Origin: Bidens hawaiensis
Taxonomy: Eukaryota > Streptophyta > Magnoliopsida > Asterales > Asteraceae
Assembly: GCA_021521415.1 (NCBI GenBank)
Contig: JAIQDT010004989.1
Coordinates: forward strand, 1-64,000
Length of the DNA stretch: 64,000 nt
Direction of reading: 5' to 3'
Numbering within the stretch: position 1 is the stretch's first letter; each line of letters opens with the position of its first letter. The notes below the pieces were generated by a model. The model was not told the origin of the DNA, did not search any database, and worked only from the letters and a program-made list of their open reading frames with translations. Position numbers and translations under genes: made by a program. This document shows, piece by piece, positions 20,680 through 32,439 of the stretch.

Positions 20680-21750
20680 TAGGGGTGTTCATCGGGTCAA
20701 CCCGATCGGGTTTCGGGTTAATCGGGTCAGGTTATTCGGGTTTTTCTTGAAAAATATCTAACCCGAAACCCGACCCTATTAAGGTTCGGGTTATTCGGTT
20801 TTCGGCTTAGTCGGGTTAATCGGGTTGACCATGTTACTTTATAATTTTACGTTAGTTTTTATGCTTATAACTCGTGGGTTGTAAAATTTCTCATTCCACC
20901 CAAATTTCAATGACTTTCACAAGTAATTATTTAATAATTACATATAGGCTTGTAAACGAACTAGGCGGACATGAACAAAGGCATGCCTGTGTTCGTTCGC
21001 TTAACTTTAAACGAATACGATTATGAACATTTAGTCGAAAATATATCTGTGTTCATGTTCGTTAGTTTAAAATTAACATGTTCGTGTTTCTTTATAATCA
21101 TTCGTTTAAAATCTAAACGAACAATTCACTAACATAAATGAACACAATTAAACAAAGAAAAACGAACATGAATGAACATGTACATAAGTTAACGAAAACA
21201 AACATACATAAACGAACACAAATGAACGCATTTAAATGAACACAAATAAACAAAAAATATTATGGCGATATAATTTCTAAATGCAAATAATATTTAATAA
21301 TTTCTATTAATATATAAACGAACATGAAAGAACGTAAACAAACTTAAATGAATGATCATAAACAAGTGTTCACGAACATAAATGAACAAGTGAAACATTT
21401 GTTCATGTTTGTGCGTTTATTTTAGAAGAATGTCTAGTCTAATGGTTCATGAACAAGAAAAATAATTAACTCCCCTATAAAATTCTCTGTATTGACCTTT
21501 AGTTCTTACTTAACATTTTCATTATTGTATTTGAAGTAAAGTATCATCACTAATCGTGTTATTCGGGTTAACCCGAAACCCGATTTTTTTTCAAAAATGA
21601 ACCCGAAAGCCGACCCTATTAATAATTCGGGTTATTCGGGTCAACCCGAATAACCCGATTAATACTTTTTGACCCTATTTAACCCGACCCTAATTAGCTT
21701 ATTCGGGTTCAGGTCGGGTTAATCGGGTTCGGGTATTTTGGACACCCCTA
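20680..21750 (+). mobile_element. hAT-like non-autonomous element
   Basis: Ends TAGGGGTGTTCA and GGACACCCCTA are inverted repeats; both flanks read GTCGTGAG (20672-20679, 21751-21758), an 8-bp duplication as in hAT elements. The outer parts are built of CGGGTTAATCGGGT / ATTCGGGTTAACCCGAA words in both orientations, giving strong foldback potential. No transposase. Confidence 0.85.
20946..21455 (+). repeat. Second foldback-type repeat nested in the hAT element
   Basis: A block of different composition inside the hAT element, made of GTTCGTTTA / AACGAACA / ATGAACA words in both orientations, beginning near GGCTTGTAAACGAAC and ending near GTTCATGAACAAG. It is probably a second hAT-type MITE. 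I could not fix its exact ends or duplication. Confidence 0.5.
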
Positions 21751-21758
21751 GTCGTGAG

Positions 21759-21877
21759 CATGTATGTGTGTATATACATGCTTGTGTTTTGTTAACTAGT
21801 TACTAAGAAATGCTAGTTTGTTAAGTTTAAAATGATGATCCATGTTGATGATAGTTATAAAAGTTAGTCCACATATA

Positions 21878-21925
<48 letters not shown>

Positions 21926-23034
21926 AAGTTACATTACACAATCATTTATATATATTTAATTCATGGATTACCAAATATATGCTTTATGCATACTTTTATA
22001 TATATATATATATATATATAATATTTAGCATATTATAAAAATGTAAAACAAAAACTAAATGCTATGATAAGAACTCTGGATTTTTATGACATGTTTAGGT
22101 GTTACAATAGTTCGAAAATGATTAGATATTTTATACTTAATGATTGCGATAAACAAATACATGTGATTTACAATAAAAAATGCACACTTTAAATGGTGAA
22201 AATGAAATTTTTGGAAGTCATCACATATATTATGAATATATATAAGTAAACCCATCTGAAAAATTCATATTTTACGTGTTATGTGTTCGACGTGTTTTGC
22301 TTGGCTTAAATGGTAAACTATTTTCTTAAGTGGTAGAATATATGACTTTTCGATGCAAAACCGAAATAATTTCAAAAACTATATTCAATCAGCAAGAAAA
22401 ACCAAAATTTAAATATATAACATATATTATAATGTATATAATATGGCCGAGTTGGTAAAATTTGATCTTAGGTGGTTCGTGAGCGAATCGCGACGCAGAA
22501 ACGTTAAAAATGACAATTTTATTTAAATGTTAACGAAACCGCAAACAAAAATATTTTTTTAACTAAACTTTAAAACTTATATATTTTAATTGGTTTGTCG
22601 TTAGACGCGGAACCAATATAACCGAAGAAACAATTTAAAAATATAAATTTATAAAACTTTGAATAAAAGTGTATAGTTTCATTAATAAAACTATACTAAA
22701 ACTTAAGTTTGGTAAAAATAAATAATATTTAAATAATAGTTATTAATAATATCTATGTGCATAACTAGTTTAGCTAAGTGTTTTATGTGCATAGAAATGA
22801 GTAAGTTGGACTTACAATAATAGAGGACTAGCAAGTGTTAGGAACTATGTGCTTGTGTGTGTTCTAACAATTTGAACTTAACTTTGCGAAAGGTCTCCAG
22901 TGGGTCATTTGAACACATAATTAAGAAATTAATAAATAGTAAAAATAAATGTTTTTAAATAAAAAACGTTTGTGTAAACGCATTAGTTAAATGTACAACT
23001 TAATTTATAAACATGAATAGATTATTAAAATGTG
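21759..23034 (+). other. Unassigned AT-rich sequence
   Basis: No gene seen. Long TA runs lie at about 21882-21921 and 21998-22021. The remainder is plain A/T-rich DNA up to the start of the G2 LTR. Confidence 0.5.
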
Positions 23035-23931
23035 TGTAACATTTCAGATCTTTCGTATTTGTATTCGGATTTGTTTAGCCGATTCGGGAATGCAATTCGA
23101 ATCTTTCGTATTAATAAAATCATGTATTTTTTAGTATTTAATTGTGTTTAACTTACTTTATAATTTCATTACTTTCAATCATGCCAAATAGCCCATAGAA
23201 ACTCTTAATTTCAATTAAAATGGTTAAAAAAAATACATTTTTGGAACATTAGGGACCAAAACTGACTAAAACAGAAAGTGTAGACCACCCCCCAAGCCAC
23301 GTCGCGCGGAGAGGATGGTTTCATTTGGTCGCGTAGCATGACCAGGGTACTTGCATGTCAAAATTTATGCAACTACGGGTTTTAATGCAAAATCGCTTAC
23401 TGTTGGTTCAAATATCGTGTTCTAAGCTACAATAAAACCTGTTTAGCCATGGTATATGTCTGCATTCATTTTCCCCTTCTACGAAAAACAATTTTTGTAT
23501 TTTATGAACTGATTTCATCTTAATTACATTATTTAATCGAGTAATTTCTAAAACAGTTAGTTATAATCTCTGCATTCTTAACCAACACACAATCATAATC
23601 CCTAAAACCTTTGCCTCAACCGTCTCAAGCAAAACCCATGAAATTCCTCTCCTATTTTTATAATCTTTTTTCAAGAATTGATCAAGTTCATACTTACTAA
23701 GTTGACTTTCAAGTTCAAGACATCTTTGACCACATATTTCTCCTAGTTATATTACGCGTTTGGGTAAGTTGTCTTCTGCAATTTTGTTCACTTTTATTCA
23801 ATAATTAATAACCCTCAAATACTTTTCTAGATTATAGGGATTTATCGGGTCAATTGGACTCCGAAACGTTCAAGTGCAAATTAGTCAACAAAGTTGACTA
23901 ATCGATTTCTATAACTTCTGGCAGGAACTAG

Positions 23932-25761
23932 TGTAACATCCCGAATATTTATGAATAATATTAAAATATTATTTATGTTGGAAGAATTAATTTTAGTTAA
24001 TAGAAAATAATAATAATAATAATAATAAATAATAATAATAATAATAATAATAACAATAATAGTAAAGGGTTGGTAGGCTAAAATAGATAGAATTAATCAT
24101 GGACTTAAGATGAAGATGGGCCTAAGGTCTATGGGCTTAAGGGAGTATAAATACTCCTTAAACCCTAAATCCTTTCCATCTCCATCATTCTACACCTTAG
24201 CCTACACCACCAAAAACATACACATAAGCCAAACACTCTCTACACTATCCTAATCAACGATCCAAGAGCAACCGAAGGTAAGAAATTATTTATTTCAGCC
24301 GACCCAGCTTTATAAAACCCGACACCGCAGCCCCGGGATGCCCAACGAGCCGTTTGGATCTAGATATAGCTTTAATCAGGTGTTTAATCAATCAAAAAAT
24401 GAGTTTAAGGGCCTCCTTAATTGGATCTGGACCACCCAAAGCAACCTGGACCATAAACGATCAAAATCAGGTCATTCGTGGAGCCTAACGACGGCTGATG
24501 GCGCAGAAATCACTGAAAAACCCTAAAAGCGCGTTAAATTCAACGGATATGTGCCCAACGTATATGTTTGGAGCGCATATGTTTATACGGGCGTATATTT
24601 AACAGTGTACATATACCGCGCATATGCCACTTGACATATACGGCGTATATGTAATGAAAACGTATACGGGGGTTTGAACTTAAGTTTTTTTGTGAGATTT
24701 TTAGTAAAGACTTATAAATGAAAACGTATACTACACATGAAAACGTATACGGGGCTCTGCCCCTTGGACCCTACTAGGGTCTTCCGCCCCTAGAACCCCG
24801 CTACCAAGGGCGCTGCCCCCCGGACCCCTGTTAGCTAGGGGTTTCATTAACCTAGAAATATGATATGATTAGGAGTAGTTAAGTGATGCTTGTTAATTTC
24901 TACACAATTAGTCGTGCCCAGCTGACAAGAGGTGAGACCATAAACTTACAATGGAACGGGACACAAGTGAGTTTGTAGCCCCATTTCCTTGATATATTTT
25001 CGAGGTTGTGTGCATACTCAATTTGATTAGTTAATACATTTACCTTAAGTGGTAAGTGTATGATATATGAATGTGTTTGAATGACATATGTATGAGGTTA
25101 AGAGTATGTATGAAAGTATATAATAAAATGTATATGTAAAGAACTGTTTGTATGGTTGTATGGAAAGAAGGGACCAGACCCTAATAACATCTGAGATAGA
25201 AGGGTCCAGACCCTAATAATATCTTAGACAGAAGGGACCAGACCCTAATAATATTTAAGGCAGAAGGGACCAGGCCCTAATAATATATGTGATAGAAGGG
25301 ACTAGAGCTTACTAATATCTGAGATGAGAAAGACAGTTATGCATGTCGTACGAAGGAATGAAAAAAATTTGAAAGTATATATGTATGTATGAAAAGAAGG
25401 TAAACATGATAAGTATGTAATAGGTATCTTCGGATACCTATATATGTGAATGTATTGTATGTTTTCTAATTAACTAGAACTCACTCAGCATAGGCTGACT
25501 TTTAGTATGCACGCATGTAAATAGATTAAATGAGCTGGATTGAGGAGCATGCATGGTTGAAGAATAAAGAACCTGGCATACGAAGATTTAAAGTTATATG
25601 TTATATGATGTTTGAAATTTAAAGACATGTTTAAGTTGTAAAAGTTTATGTATGAATGTTTGATGTTTTATGTATTCCGCGAAAGTTTTAATTCACTCTA
25701 ATATTTAGAACTATGTTTATGAGTAAATCCAACGCTAAAGTAGGACACCGGGACCGGGGCA
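23932..25761 (+). mobile_element. Solo LTR inside the G2 5' LTR
   Basis: 1,830 bp starting TGTAACATCCCG and ending GGACCGGGGCA, with ACTAG on both sides (23927-23931, 25762-25766). There is no primer site, gag or pol, as expected after LTR-LTR recombination. TATAAATA near 24147 is a probable promoter box. An AAT repeat (24005-24056), CGTATAC/CATATG words (24540-24760) and a 5 x 32-bp tandem array (25167-25326) lie within. The frame at 24338-24526 is not considered real. Confidence 0.85.
25167..25326 (+). repeat. Tandem array, five 32-bp units
   Basis: Units begin GAAGGGACCAGACCCTAATA and repeat every 32 bases with growing divergence towards the last copy. This is an LTR minisatellite, not a CRISPR array: there are no unique spacers. 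Confidence 0.85.
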
Positions 25762-26725
25762 ACTAGCTTTTAAACTAGAAGACTTTTGTGTTTGTTTTGA
25801 GATATAGAGTGTACAGGCTAAAACCCTACTCCCGACTCACAGTTTGGATTCTGGTCAGTATCAACTCGCTTATTTACTGAAATCTCATAACCAGAGTTCT
25901 ATACAGCCATTTGGATTGATTCCAATGGCTATATTCTCGGTTTTAATTCTAGTTCATTATCTCTAAGTTTCAGGTTCATTCGAGTTAACTCAGTCAGCGC
26001 GTTAAAATTTGGTTTCTCGTTTATCCTTATTATTATTCTCTAATATCGCCTAAGTAATAAGGTGAGAAGTCATTCCCCACATTTTACTGATTTTAAACAT
26101 TTTGGGAAATATGCGTACCCATTAGTATTTACATATTACATTATATATGCACTAGCAAACTGTGAATATTGTGTGTTTATTATTTGAATGACTAACTGCT
26201 ATTTGTTTTATTGTTTTACTTTATCATATTCGGAGATGTCCAACATAATCACATTATAGTATGATCATACCACTGTCATAGTAGCCATAGCTCGTGTTCG
26301 TGAGGCATGGTCAACCGATACCCTTTATTTGCACATGGTTTGGTTGATTTATACTCACAATATCAGTTTTGATCTTTTATTTATATATTACTACTATATC
26401 AAAACTGATGGCTTTCTCACTCATTCCCGTGTTGACAAACATGCATTATTTTGTATGCATTTGTAGGTTATCATTTGGTTTGAAGTTAAGGTGAAGAAAC
26501 GGTTACAAATAACAAGACTATTAATGTTTACTCCTTTTGAGATATTAAGAAATTTTAGGATTTGTTTTGTAGTTTGCTTTGAACTTGTGTACTTGGATGA
26601 AATTTTGGTTAATTAAAATAACTAATTAGATATTATCATATTTAATTTTGTATGATAGCACCTTGTGAGTTGTGAACCAACGGTTCGCACCCCGACATTC
26701 CGTTTTAGGTTGGGGTGTGACAGAT

Positions 26726-26738
26726 TAGTATCAGAGCC
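26726..26738 (+). other. G2 primer binding site
   Basis: TAGTATCAGAGCC differs by one base (G to A) from the standard TGGTATCAGAGCC site, three bases after the LTR end. Confidence 0.85.
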
Positions 26739-27298
26739 GAAAAATGCAAGATAGGTCGTTTGAAAAGCCCTAGTAGCATGCTTAGGACCCTATACGTGTT
26801 TATTTGACAACCTAATGTGTTCTATTTATGTGTTTATAGCTTACTTATTAAATTAATTAATTAATTATTTATCTAATTATTTTATCATGTACACACACAC
26901 AAACTCCGAAGCTACGCATCATTCTCAAAAAGATTTTTATCTAATAAATTAGTAAATTGTTTTTATTTTGGGAAAATTCCTTAAGAATTCCCTTGTGTTT
27001 TTATTACTCCTTCACCATAAAGCAAGGGAGTATGACAAGTTCTTGTAGTAACTGGAAGAATGAGAGAAATGTGAGTCGGGTCTTGGCAAAACGATTCCGA
27101 GAATCGAAGGTAAGACACTCCTTACCTGGAGGATAACCTGACCACGGTACTCGATCATATAGGACAAAGCAGAACAAATGTGATACGACCAGAACTTTAA
27201 GCAGTTAACGTAACCGGTTAAATGGTTACATTCCTTGTATAAAGATTGAATTCACGATGGCTCGTGGCTAAATACGTAAAAAATCCAAATATTTATAT

Positions 27299-27331
<33 letters not shown>

Positions 27332-27579
27332 ATAAAAGTGTTTAGTTTGGTGTAAAATCCATGTCAATCCATGTACACTCCAAATATCCATTTCTCAACC
27401 CGCTTTGGTTTGGATGTTTTGTTAGAACAATATCATCCGTGGTGGTTCACGAGATGTTCCAACTACTAATACCTTTATTCGTGAATTTGTTATTTAGTTG
27501 GGACCGTTAAAAAGCCATGGAGAGCTCATGGGCCGTCCAACTCAATTGCTTTGATAATTTCATTTTTGGTCATCGCAAA
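26739..27579 (+). other. G2 untranslated leader
   Basis: Non-coding. It shares GCATGCTTAGG...CCCTATACGTG with the G1 leader. A TA/TG run lies at about 27297-27332. Confidence 0.6.
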
Positions 27580-29056
27580 ATGTCTTCTATAAGAAACAAT
27601 CATTGTAACCATTGTCGTTCATCTAGTTCTCATGTCCGCCGTCTGGCTGCTAGGATTACCAAAGAATTTGCTGTAGCTATGTCTACTATCATAACTCAGA
27701 TCCAGAGCCTTAATTCGAATAGTCCTGCTATATCTGCTACTTCGAACAACTTTCACTTCAAGAATTTCACTAGTGCTAAACCTCCCCAGTACCTTGGCGA
27801 GGATAATGCCACTAAAATCCCTCCAATGGTTTGAGAAAATGGAAAAAGTTTACATCCATTGCGAATGTCTAAACGTTAAGTTCGCTTCTAGTGTCTTTCA
27901 ATAACAGGCTCTCACTTGGTGGAACACGTTCAAAACTATCAAAGGAACCAAATTGGCTATGGCCATGCCTTGGGATGAACTCAAGGAAGCTATAAAGAAA
28001 AAGTTTTGCCCTGAACATGAGTTGCAAAGGCTTGAGACCGAGTTTTGGGAACTCAAGAAAATTGGTGGTGATAGCTCTACATACTCGAACCGTTTCTAGG
28101 AGCTCAGCCTGCTTGTACCCCACCTTATAACCCCTGTCCCGTGGAACTCGAAAATATATTCGCAGTTTTCCAACGATCTTATGTGTTGCTGTGGTTAGTC
28201 GTGACCCTCTATCCATCGTTGAGGAAATGAACCTTGTTTCTTCCATTTCCGATGATCATGTTAGGGATGGAACATTGTCTTGAAAGGATTCCAAACCTAA
28301 CCCTGAAAATTCCAAAACTGAGTCATCAACCGATGCTAAGGCCGAACCCAATCCCACTCTGCACAACAACAAATACAACACTTCCCATCATATCACGAAA
28401 CATAAACCTAATCATCAAAATTATGCTATCAATCAAGCACAGCCCGATCCATTTGTCTTAAACAAGAAACCTTACACTGGTTCTTACCCGTTATGCCCCA
28501 CTTGTAACTATCACCATTCGGCTCAATCCCCGTGTCATTTTTGCACCTAAATAATCCTTACAGTCATCTTTCTAATACGTGTCGTACACCACCCAGTGCA
28601 CAAGCCGTCCTATAACGGTCTGTGCCGCCTGCTCCTAAATCCCATGCTATGCCATTAGCTCAACTCGGTGCACCTGCTATACGTGCTTGCTACAGTTGTG
28701 GAGACCCTAATCATCTCCGAAATGGCTGTCCTCAACTCGTCCATGCTTATCAATTTCAAATGATACTCGCACCTTAGTAAACTACCCATGCTCTTCAAGT
28801 CAAAGCCTACCAACCTTATCACCTTCAAGCTCCTCCAGTCAAATAAGATCATTTTTATTTAGCCCAAACCTATCAAATCCCATGCCCATAAGCCCAACTT
28901 TACCAAACTTACCCTAACCAAACCCCACTGGTGCGACCTATTCAATCTCAGCCCATTCATGCTATCAAAAATCAATCGTGCTCGACTACTCGAGTTCTTA
29001 TGGATTCAACTCATCAAGGTGTTCCAAGTCAAGTGAATCAAGTCAACCGTAACTAA
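27580..29056 (+). pseudogene. gag: G2 gag-like protein, heavily broken
   Basis: Homologue of the G1 gag. ATG 27580 (MSSIRNNHCNHCRSSS) is chosen because it aligns with the G1 start. Frameshifts near 27820 and stops near 27902 and 28099 break the capsid region, where LTWWNTFKTIKG, AMAMPWDELKEAIKKKFCPEHE and ELKKIGGDSSTYSNRF are still readable in shifted frames. A His/Cys segment near 28490-28550 corresponds to the first knuckle, and CYSCGDPNHLRNGCPQL near 28690-28740 is the second. The region ends at TAA 29054-29056 with no pol, as in G1. Confidence 0.8.
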
Positions 29057-29859
29057 GATTTTCAAACTCTGAAGACTCTTGTTGATTGTGTTATTTCTAT
29101 CTTAAGTTATTTTTATTTTCAAGTTATGTGTTGTAACAACTCCTTACTTAATTGTGGTATTGAATAATTTCAATTTGAATTTTTATCCTTTGCATATTTT
29201 TTTCTCATGAATAAAGTTTATGTTATTTATCAAGGTTAATGGTTTATGCTATCGTACTCCTTTCTTATTATCTTATTCTCGTTGTTAACAATCCATTTCA
29301 ATCTCAACTCTAAGGAATCCATTCCTTTTCGATTTTTAAGATTTATACATTTACATTAAAAGATTATTTTAGAAATTTTGACGTTTTTTGATCAACTCAA
29401 AAGTTTATTGTTAGAAATGTTCTGTACATTGATGATCTTCTGGTTTATATTTAAAATTTATTAAAATTTTTGCTTTGTCACAAAATTATATATTTAAAAT
29501 GTTATATAACACACACGATGGGACGAATTATGTGGACCATCTGACGACCTAAGTGATTATGGGTCGACACATAATTATCCAAGTCCTCGCATGGAAATCA
29601 TAATACCTACAATTGTGTGTCATAACCAAGAACTAAAAGTAGTTTGGGGGTAATGGTACAAATGTAAAGATGATATGGACATGGTGGATACGCCGCTTAT
29701 CAGGTTTTCATTTGGAGCGTTGTTTCAGCCACTCGAAGTTCCATGTTATGTTAAAATTTTATATTAATTTAAAAAAAAGTTTTTCCTTAAAATTTAATCA
29801 TACCATTTTGTTTTAGTTTTCTCTAATTTGGGACGAAATTCCCAAAAGTAGGGGGAGGC
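29057..29859 (+). other. G2 non-coding 3' internal region and polypurine tract
   Basis: No genes. 29510-29750 corresponds to 3655-3920 of G1. AGGGGGAGG (29850-29858) directly before the LTR is the polypurine tract. Confidence 0.75.
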
Positions 29860-31315
29860 CATAAAATTTCGGATCTTTCGTATTTGTATTCATATTTGTT
29901 TATCAGATTCAGGAATGTAATTAGAATCTTTCGTATTAATAAAATTGTGTATTTATTAGTGTTTAATTTTGTTTAATTTACTTTATAATTTCGTAACTTT
30001 CAATCATGTCAAATAGCCCTTAGAAACTCTTAAAATCGTTTAAAATGGTTAAAAAATGCAGTTTTGGAACATCAAGGACCAAAACTAACAAAAACAGAAA
30101 GTACAAACCACCCCAATGCCACAATGCGCGGAGAGGATGGCCTCACCCAGTTGCGTTGTACGACCAGGGTACCTGCATGCCAGAACTTATGCAACTACGA
30201 GTTTTAATGCAAAATTGCTTATTGTTGGTTCAAATCTCGTGTTTTAAGCTCCAAGAAAACCTGTTTAGCCATGATATATGTCCACATTCATTTCATCCTT
30301 CTACAAGAATCAATTATTGTATTTTATGTACTGATATTGTCTTAATTACATTATTCGGTTACCTTAATCGAGTAATTTCTAAAACAATTAGTTATAATAT
30401 CAGCATTCTTAACCATAACAAAATTATAAACCCTAAAACTCTTTGTCTCCGCCGTCTCAAGCAAAACCCATGAAATTCCTCTCCTTTTTCATCATCTTCT
30501 TCATGAATTGATCAAGTTCATACTTACTAAGTTGACTTTCAAGTTCAAGACATCTTTGACCAAGTATTTCTCCTAGTTCTAATTTGCGTTTGGGTAAGTT
30601 GTCTTCTGTAATTTTGTTCACTCACAATCAATAATCAATTACCCTCAAATACTTTATGAGATTGAAGGGATTTATCGGGTCAATTGGACTCCGACACGTT
30701 CAAGGGAAAATTTGTCAACAAAGTTGACTACTCGATTTCTATCACTTCAGGTCAGAACTAGCTTTTGAAACATAAGACTTTTATGTTTGTTTTGAGATTT
30801 AGAGTATACTGACTAAAACCCGACTCCTGACTCACAGTTCGGATTCTGGTCAGTACCAACTTGCTTATTTACTGAAAATCTCAAACGTGAGTTCTATATG
30901 CCCGTTTGGATTGATTCCAACTGCTATATTCTCGGTTTTAATTCTAGTTTACTATCTCTAATATTAAGGTTCATTCTAGTTAACTCAGTTAGCGTGTTAA
31001 AGTTTGGGTTCTCGTTTATCCTTATTATTATTCTCTAATCTCGCTTAAGTAATAAGGTGAGAAGTCATTCCCCACATTTTACATATTTTAAATGTTTTGG
31101 GGACATATGTGTACCTATTAGTAATTACATATTATATTATATATGCACTAGAAAATTGTGAATATTATGTGTTTATCGACTAAATGATTAACTGCTATTT
31201 GTTTTGTTTTTTTTACTTTATCGTATTTGGAGAGGTCCAACATAATCACATTATAATATGATCTTACCACTGTCATAGTAGCCATAGCCTGTGTTCGTGA
31301 GGCATAGTCAACCGA
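29860..31315 (+). mobile_element. G2 3' LTR, left segment
   Basis: Aligns with the G2 5' LTR (23035 onwards) without the solo LTR, so the solo LTR came after G2's own integration or arose from an insertion in one LTR only. The starting TG has mutated. It stops at ACCGA (31311-31315), the left target duplication of E2, and resumes at 59842. Confidence 0.85.
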
Positions 31316-32353
31316 TGACGGTCCGTATTGCTCAGTCAATAGCTCAGTCACTAAAAATTGTAACCCACAATCGCGTGTTGACAAGAAGGCTATGGCATAC
31401 TGTTTGTGTGAAAAATAAAAGAATATTAAAGGCGGAATCAATAATACTCTTAATGTTGCTCAATGGAAAACTAAGTAACAAACACACAAAGTAACTCAAA
31501 AGATTTTCATATATATTGTGAAGGATACATTGAAAATCAATTAGGGTTTCAAGGTAGAATGTTTGGATTCTTGGCAGCTTTTCCGTACAAGATAAAGACA
31601 GCTATCACAATCACAACATTCGCTCAGTATCTATTGCTGTCATAGGCGTGCCCGAAAGTTTCCTTTTATAGGCCTGCCTTGACACCTGGCATTCCTTCTA
31701 GAAACCCTAATGATTGATACTAAACATATTCAAACGTATTACAAAAGATTCTAAGTGTAAACAGGTATTCGACAAAGCTTTGCAACTTTTGTCCTTAGCG
31801 AGCAGACCTGGTAACCATTAAGTGTTCTAGGGAACAATTCTTCTAGTAAGCTTTACTTAGAATACTTTCCGTAGAATATATTCATCAAGCAAGCTTCAAA
31901 CTTCCTGATAATACCAAACTTTGCTCGGTATATATCCTAAGAGCAAACTTTTTATTCAGAGATCCCTTCAACCTTTTGTTTCTTTAACTTATTTGAACAA
32001 ACCCAAGTGTGCTGGTGACATTGTAGCTAGCTTGGGGTAGAACCTTGCACATTTGAAGTCCTTAAGTAATTTCATTATCGACTTCTTTCAAGCTTGCTGA
32101 GACCACTGTTTATTATAAATAAACCTTGCTCGATCCATCAATATACTTGGTTTTATCTTGATGAAGTGTAGTTTGCTTTAACTAAAACTTAAGAAGAATT
32201 CTAAAAGATAACTTTGCTCGAAGAGCAAAATACCTTGCTTGACCAAGTATAAGCCTGCTGGGAGGCCTAAGTTTGCTCGGTTTCCATACTTAGACATTTT
32301 TCAAGGAGGTTGAGAAGATTCCAATATTCCTTAAGTCTTTTCTCATCCCAACA
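31316..32353 (-). repeat. E2 3' LTR
   Basis: 1,038 bp. On the minus strand it begins TGTTGGGATGAG and ends CGTCA. TATAAAAG is at 31663-31670 (minus). TTGCTCG-type words recur through its first half. It pairs with 58765-59836, with clear divergence. Confidence 0.9.
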
Positions 32354-32363
32354 ATCTCCCCAT
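32354..32363 (-). other. E2 polypurine tract
   Basis: Minus-strand ATGGGGAGAT directly before the 3' LTR. Confidence 0.75.
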
Positions 32364-32439
32364 AGATTGGAACATCCTCAGCTGTACCAAAACACCTATT
32401 GGTTACATACACTTTTCAAAATACAGATCAAGTTCTCAA

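Larger units (their letters stand above)
23035..26722 (+). mobile_element. G2 5' LTR (Gypsy-type), split by a solo LTR
   Basis: It starts TGTAACATTTCAG, ends GGGGTGTGACA, and is followed by a primer site. Without the inner insertion it is about 1.85 kb. The two halves (23035-23931 and 25767-26722) align with 29860-30770 and 30770-31315 of the 3' LTR. Its uninterrupted sequence at 26300-26330 (CAACCGATACCC) shows what the 3' LTR looked like before E2 inserted. Confidence 0.85.

Noticed and set aside
25167..25326. CRISPR-like repeat array
   Set aside because: Units are head-to-tail 32-bp copies without spacers, in a plant LTR.
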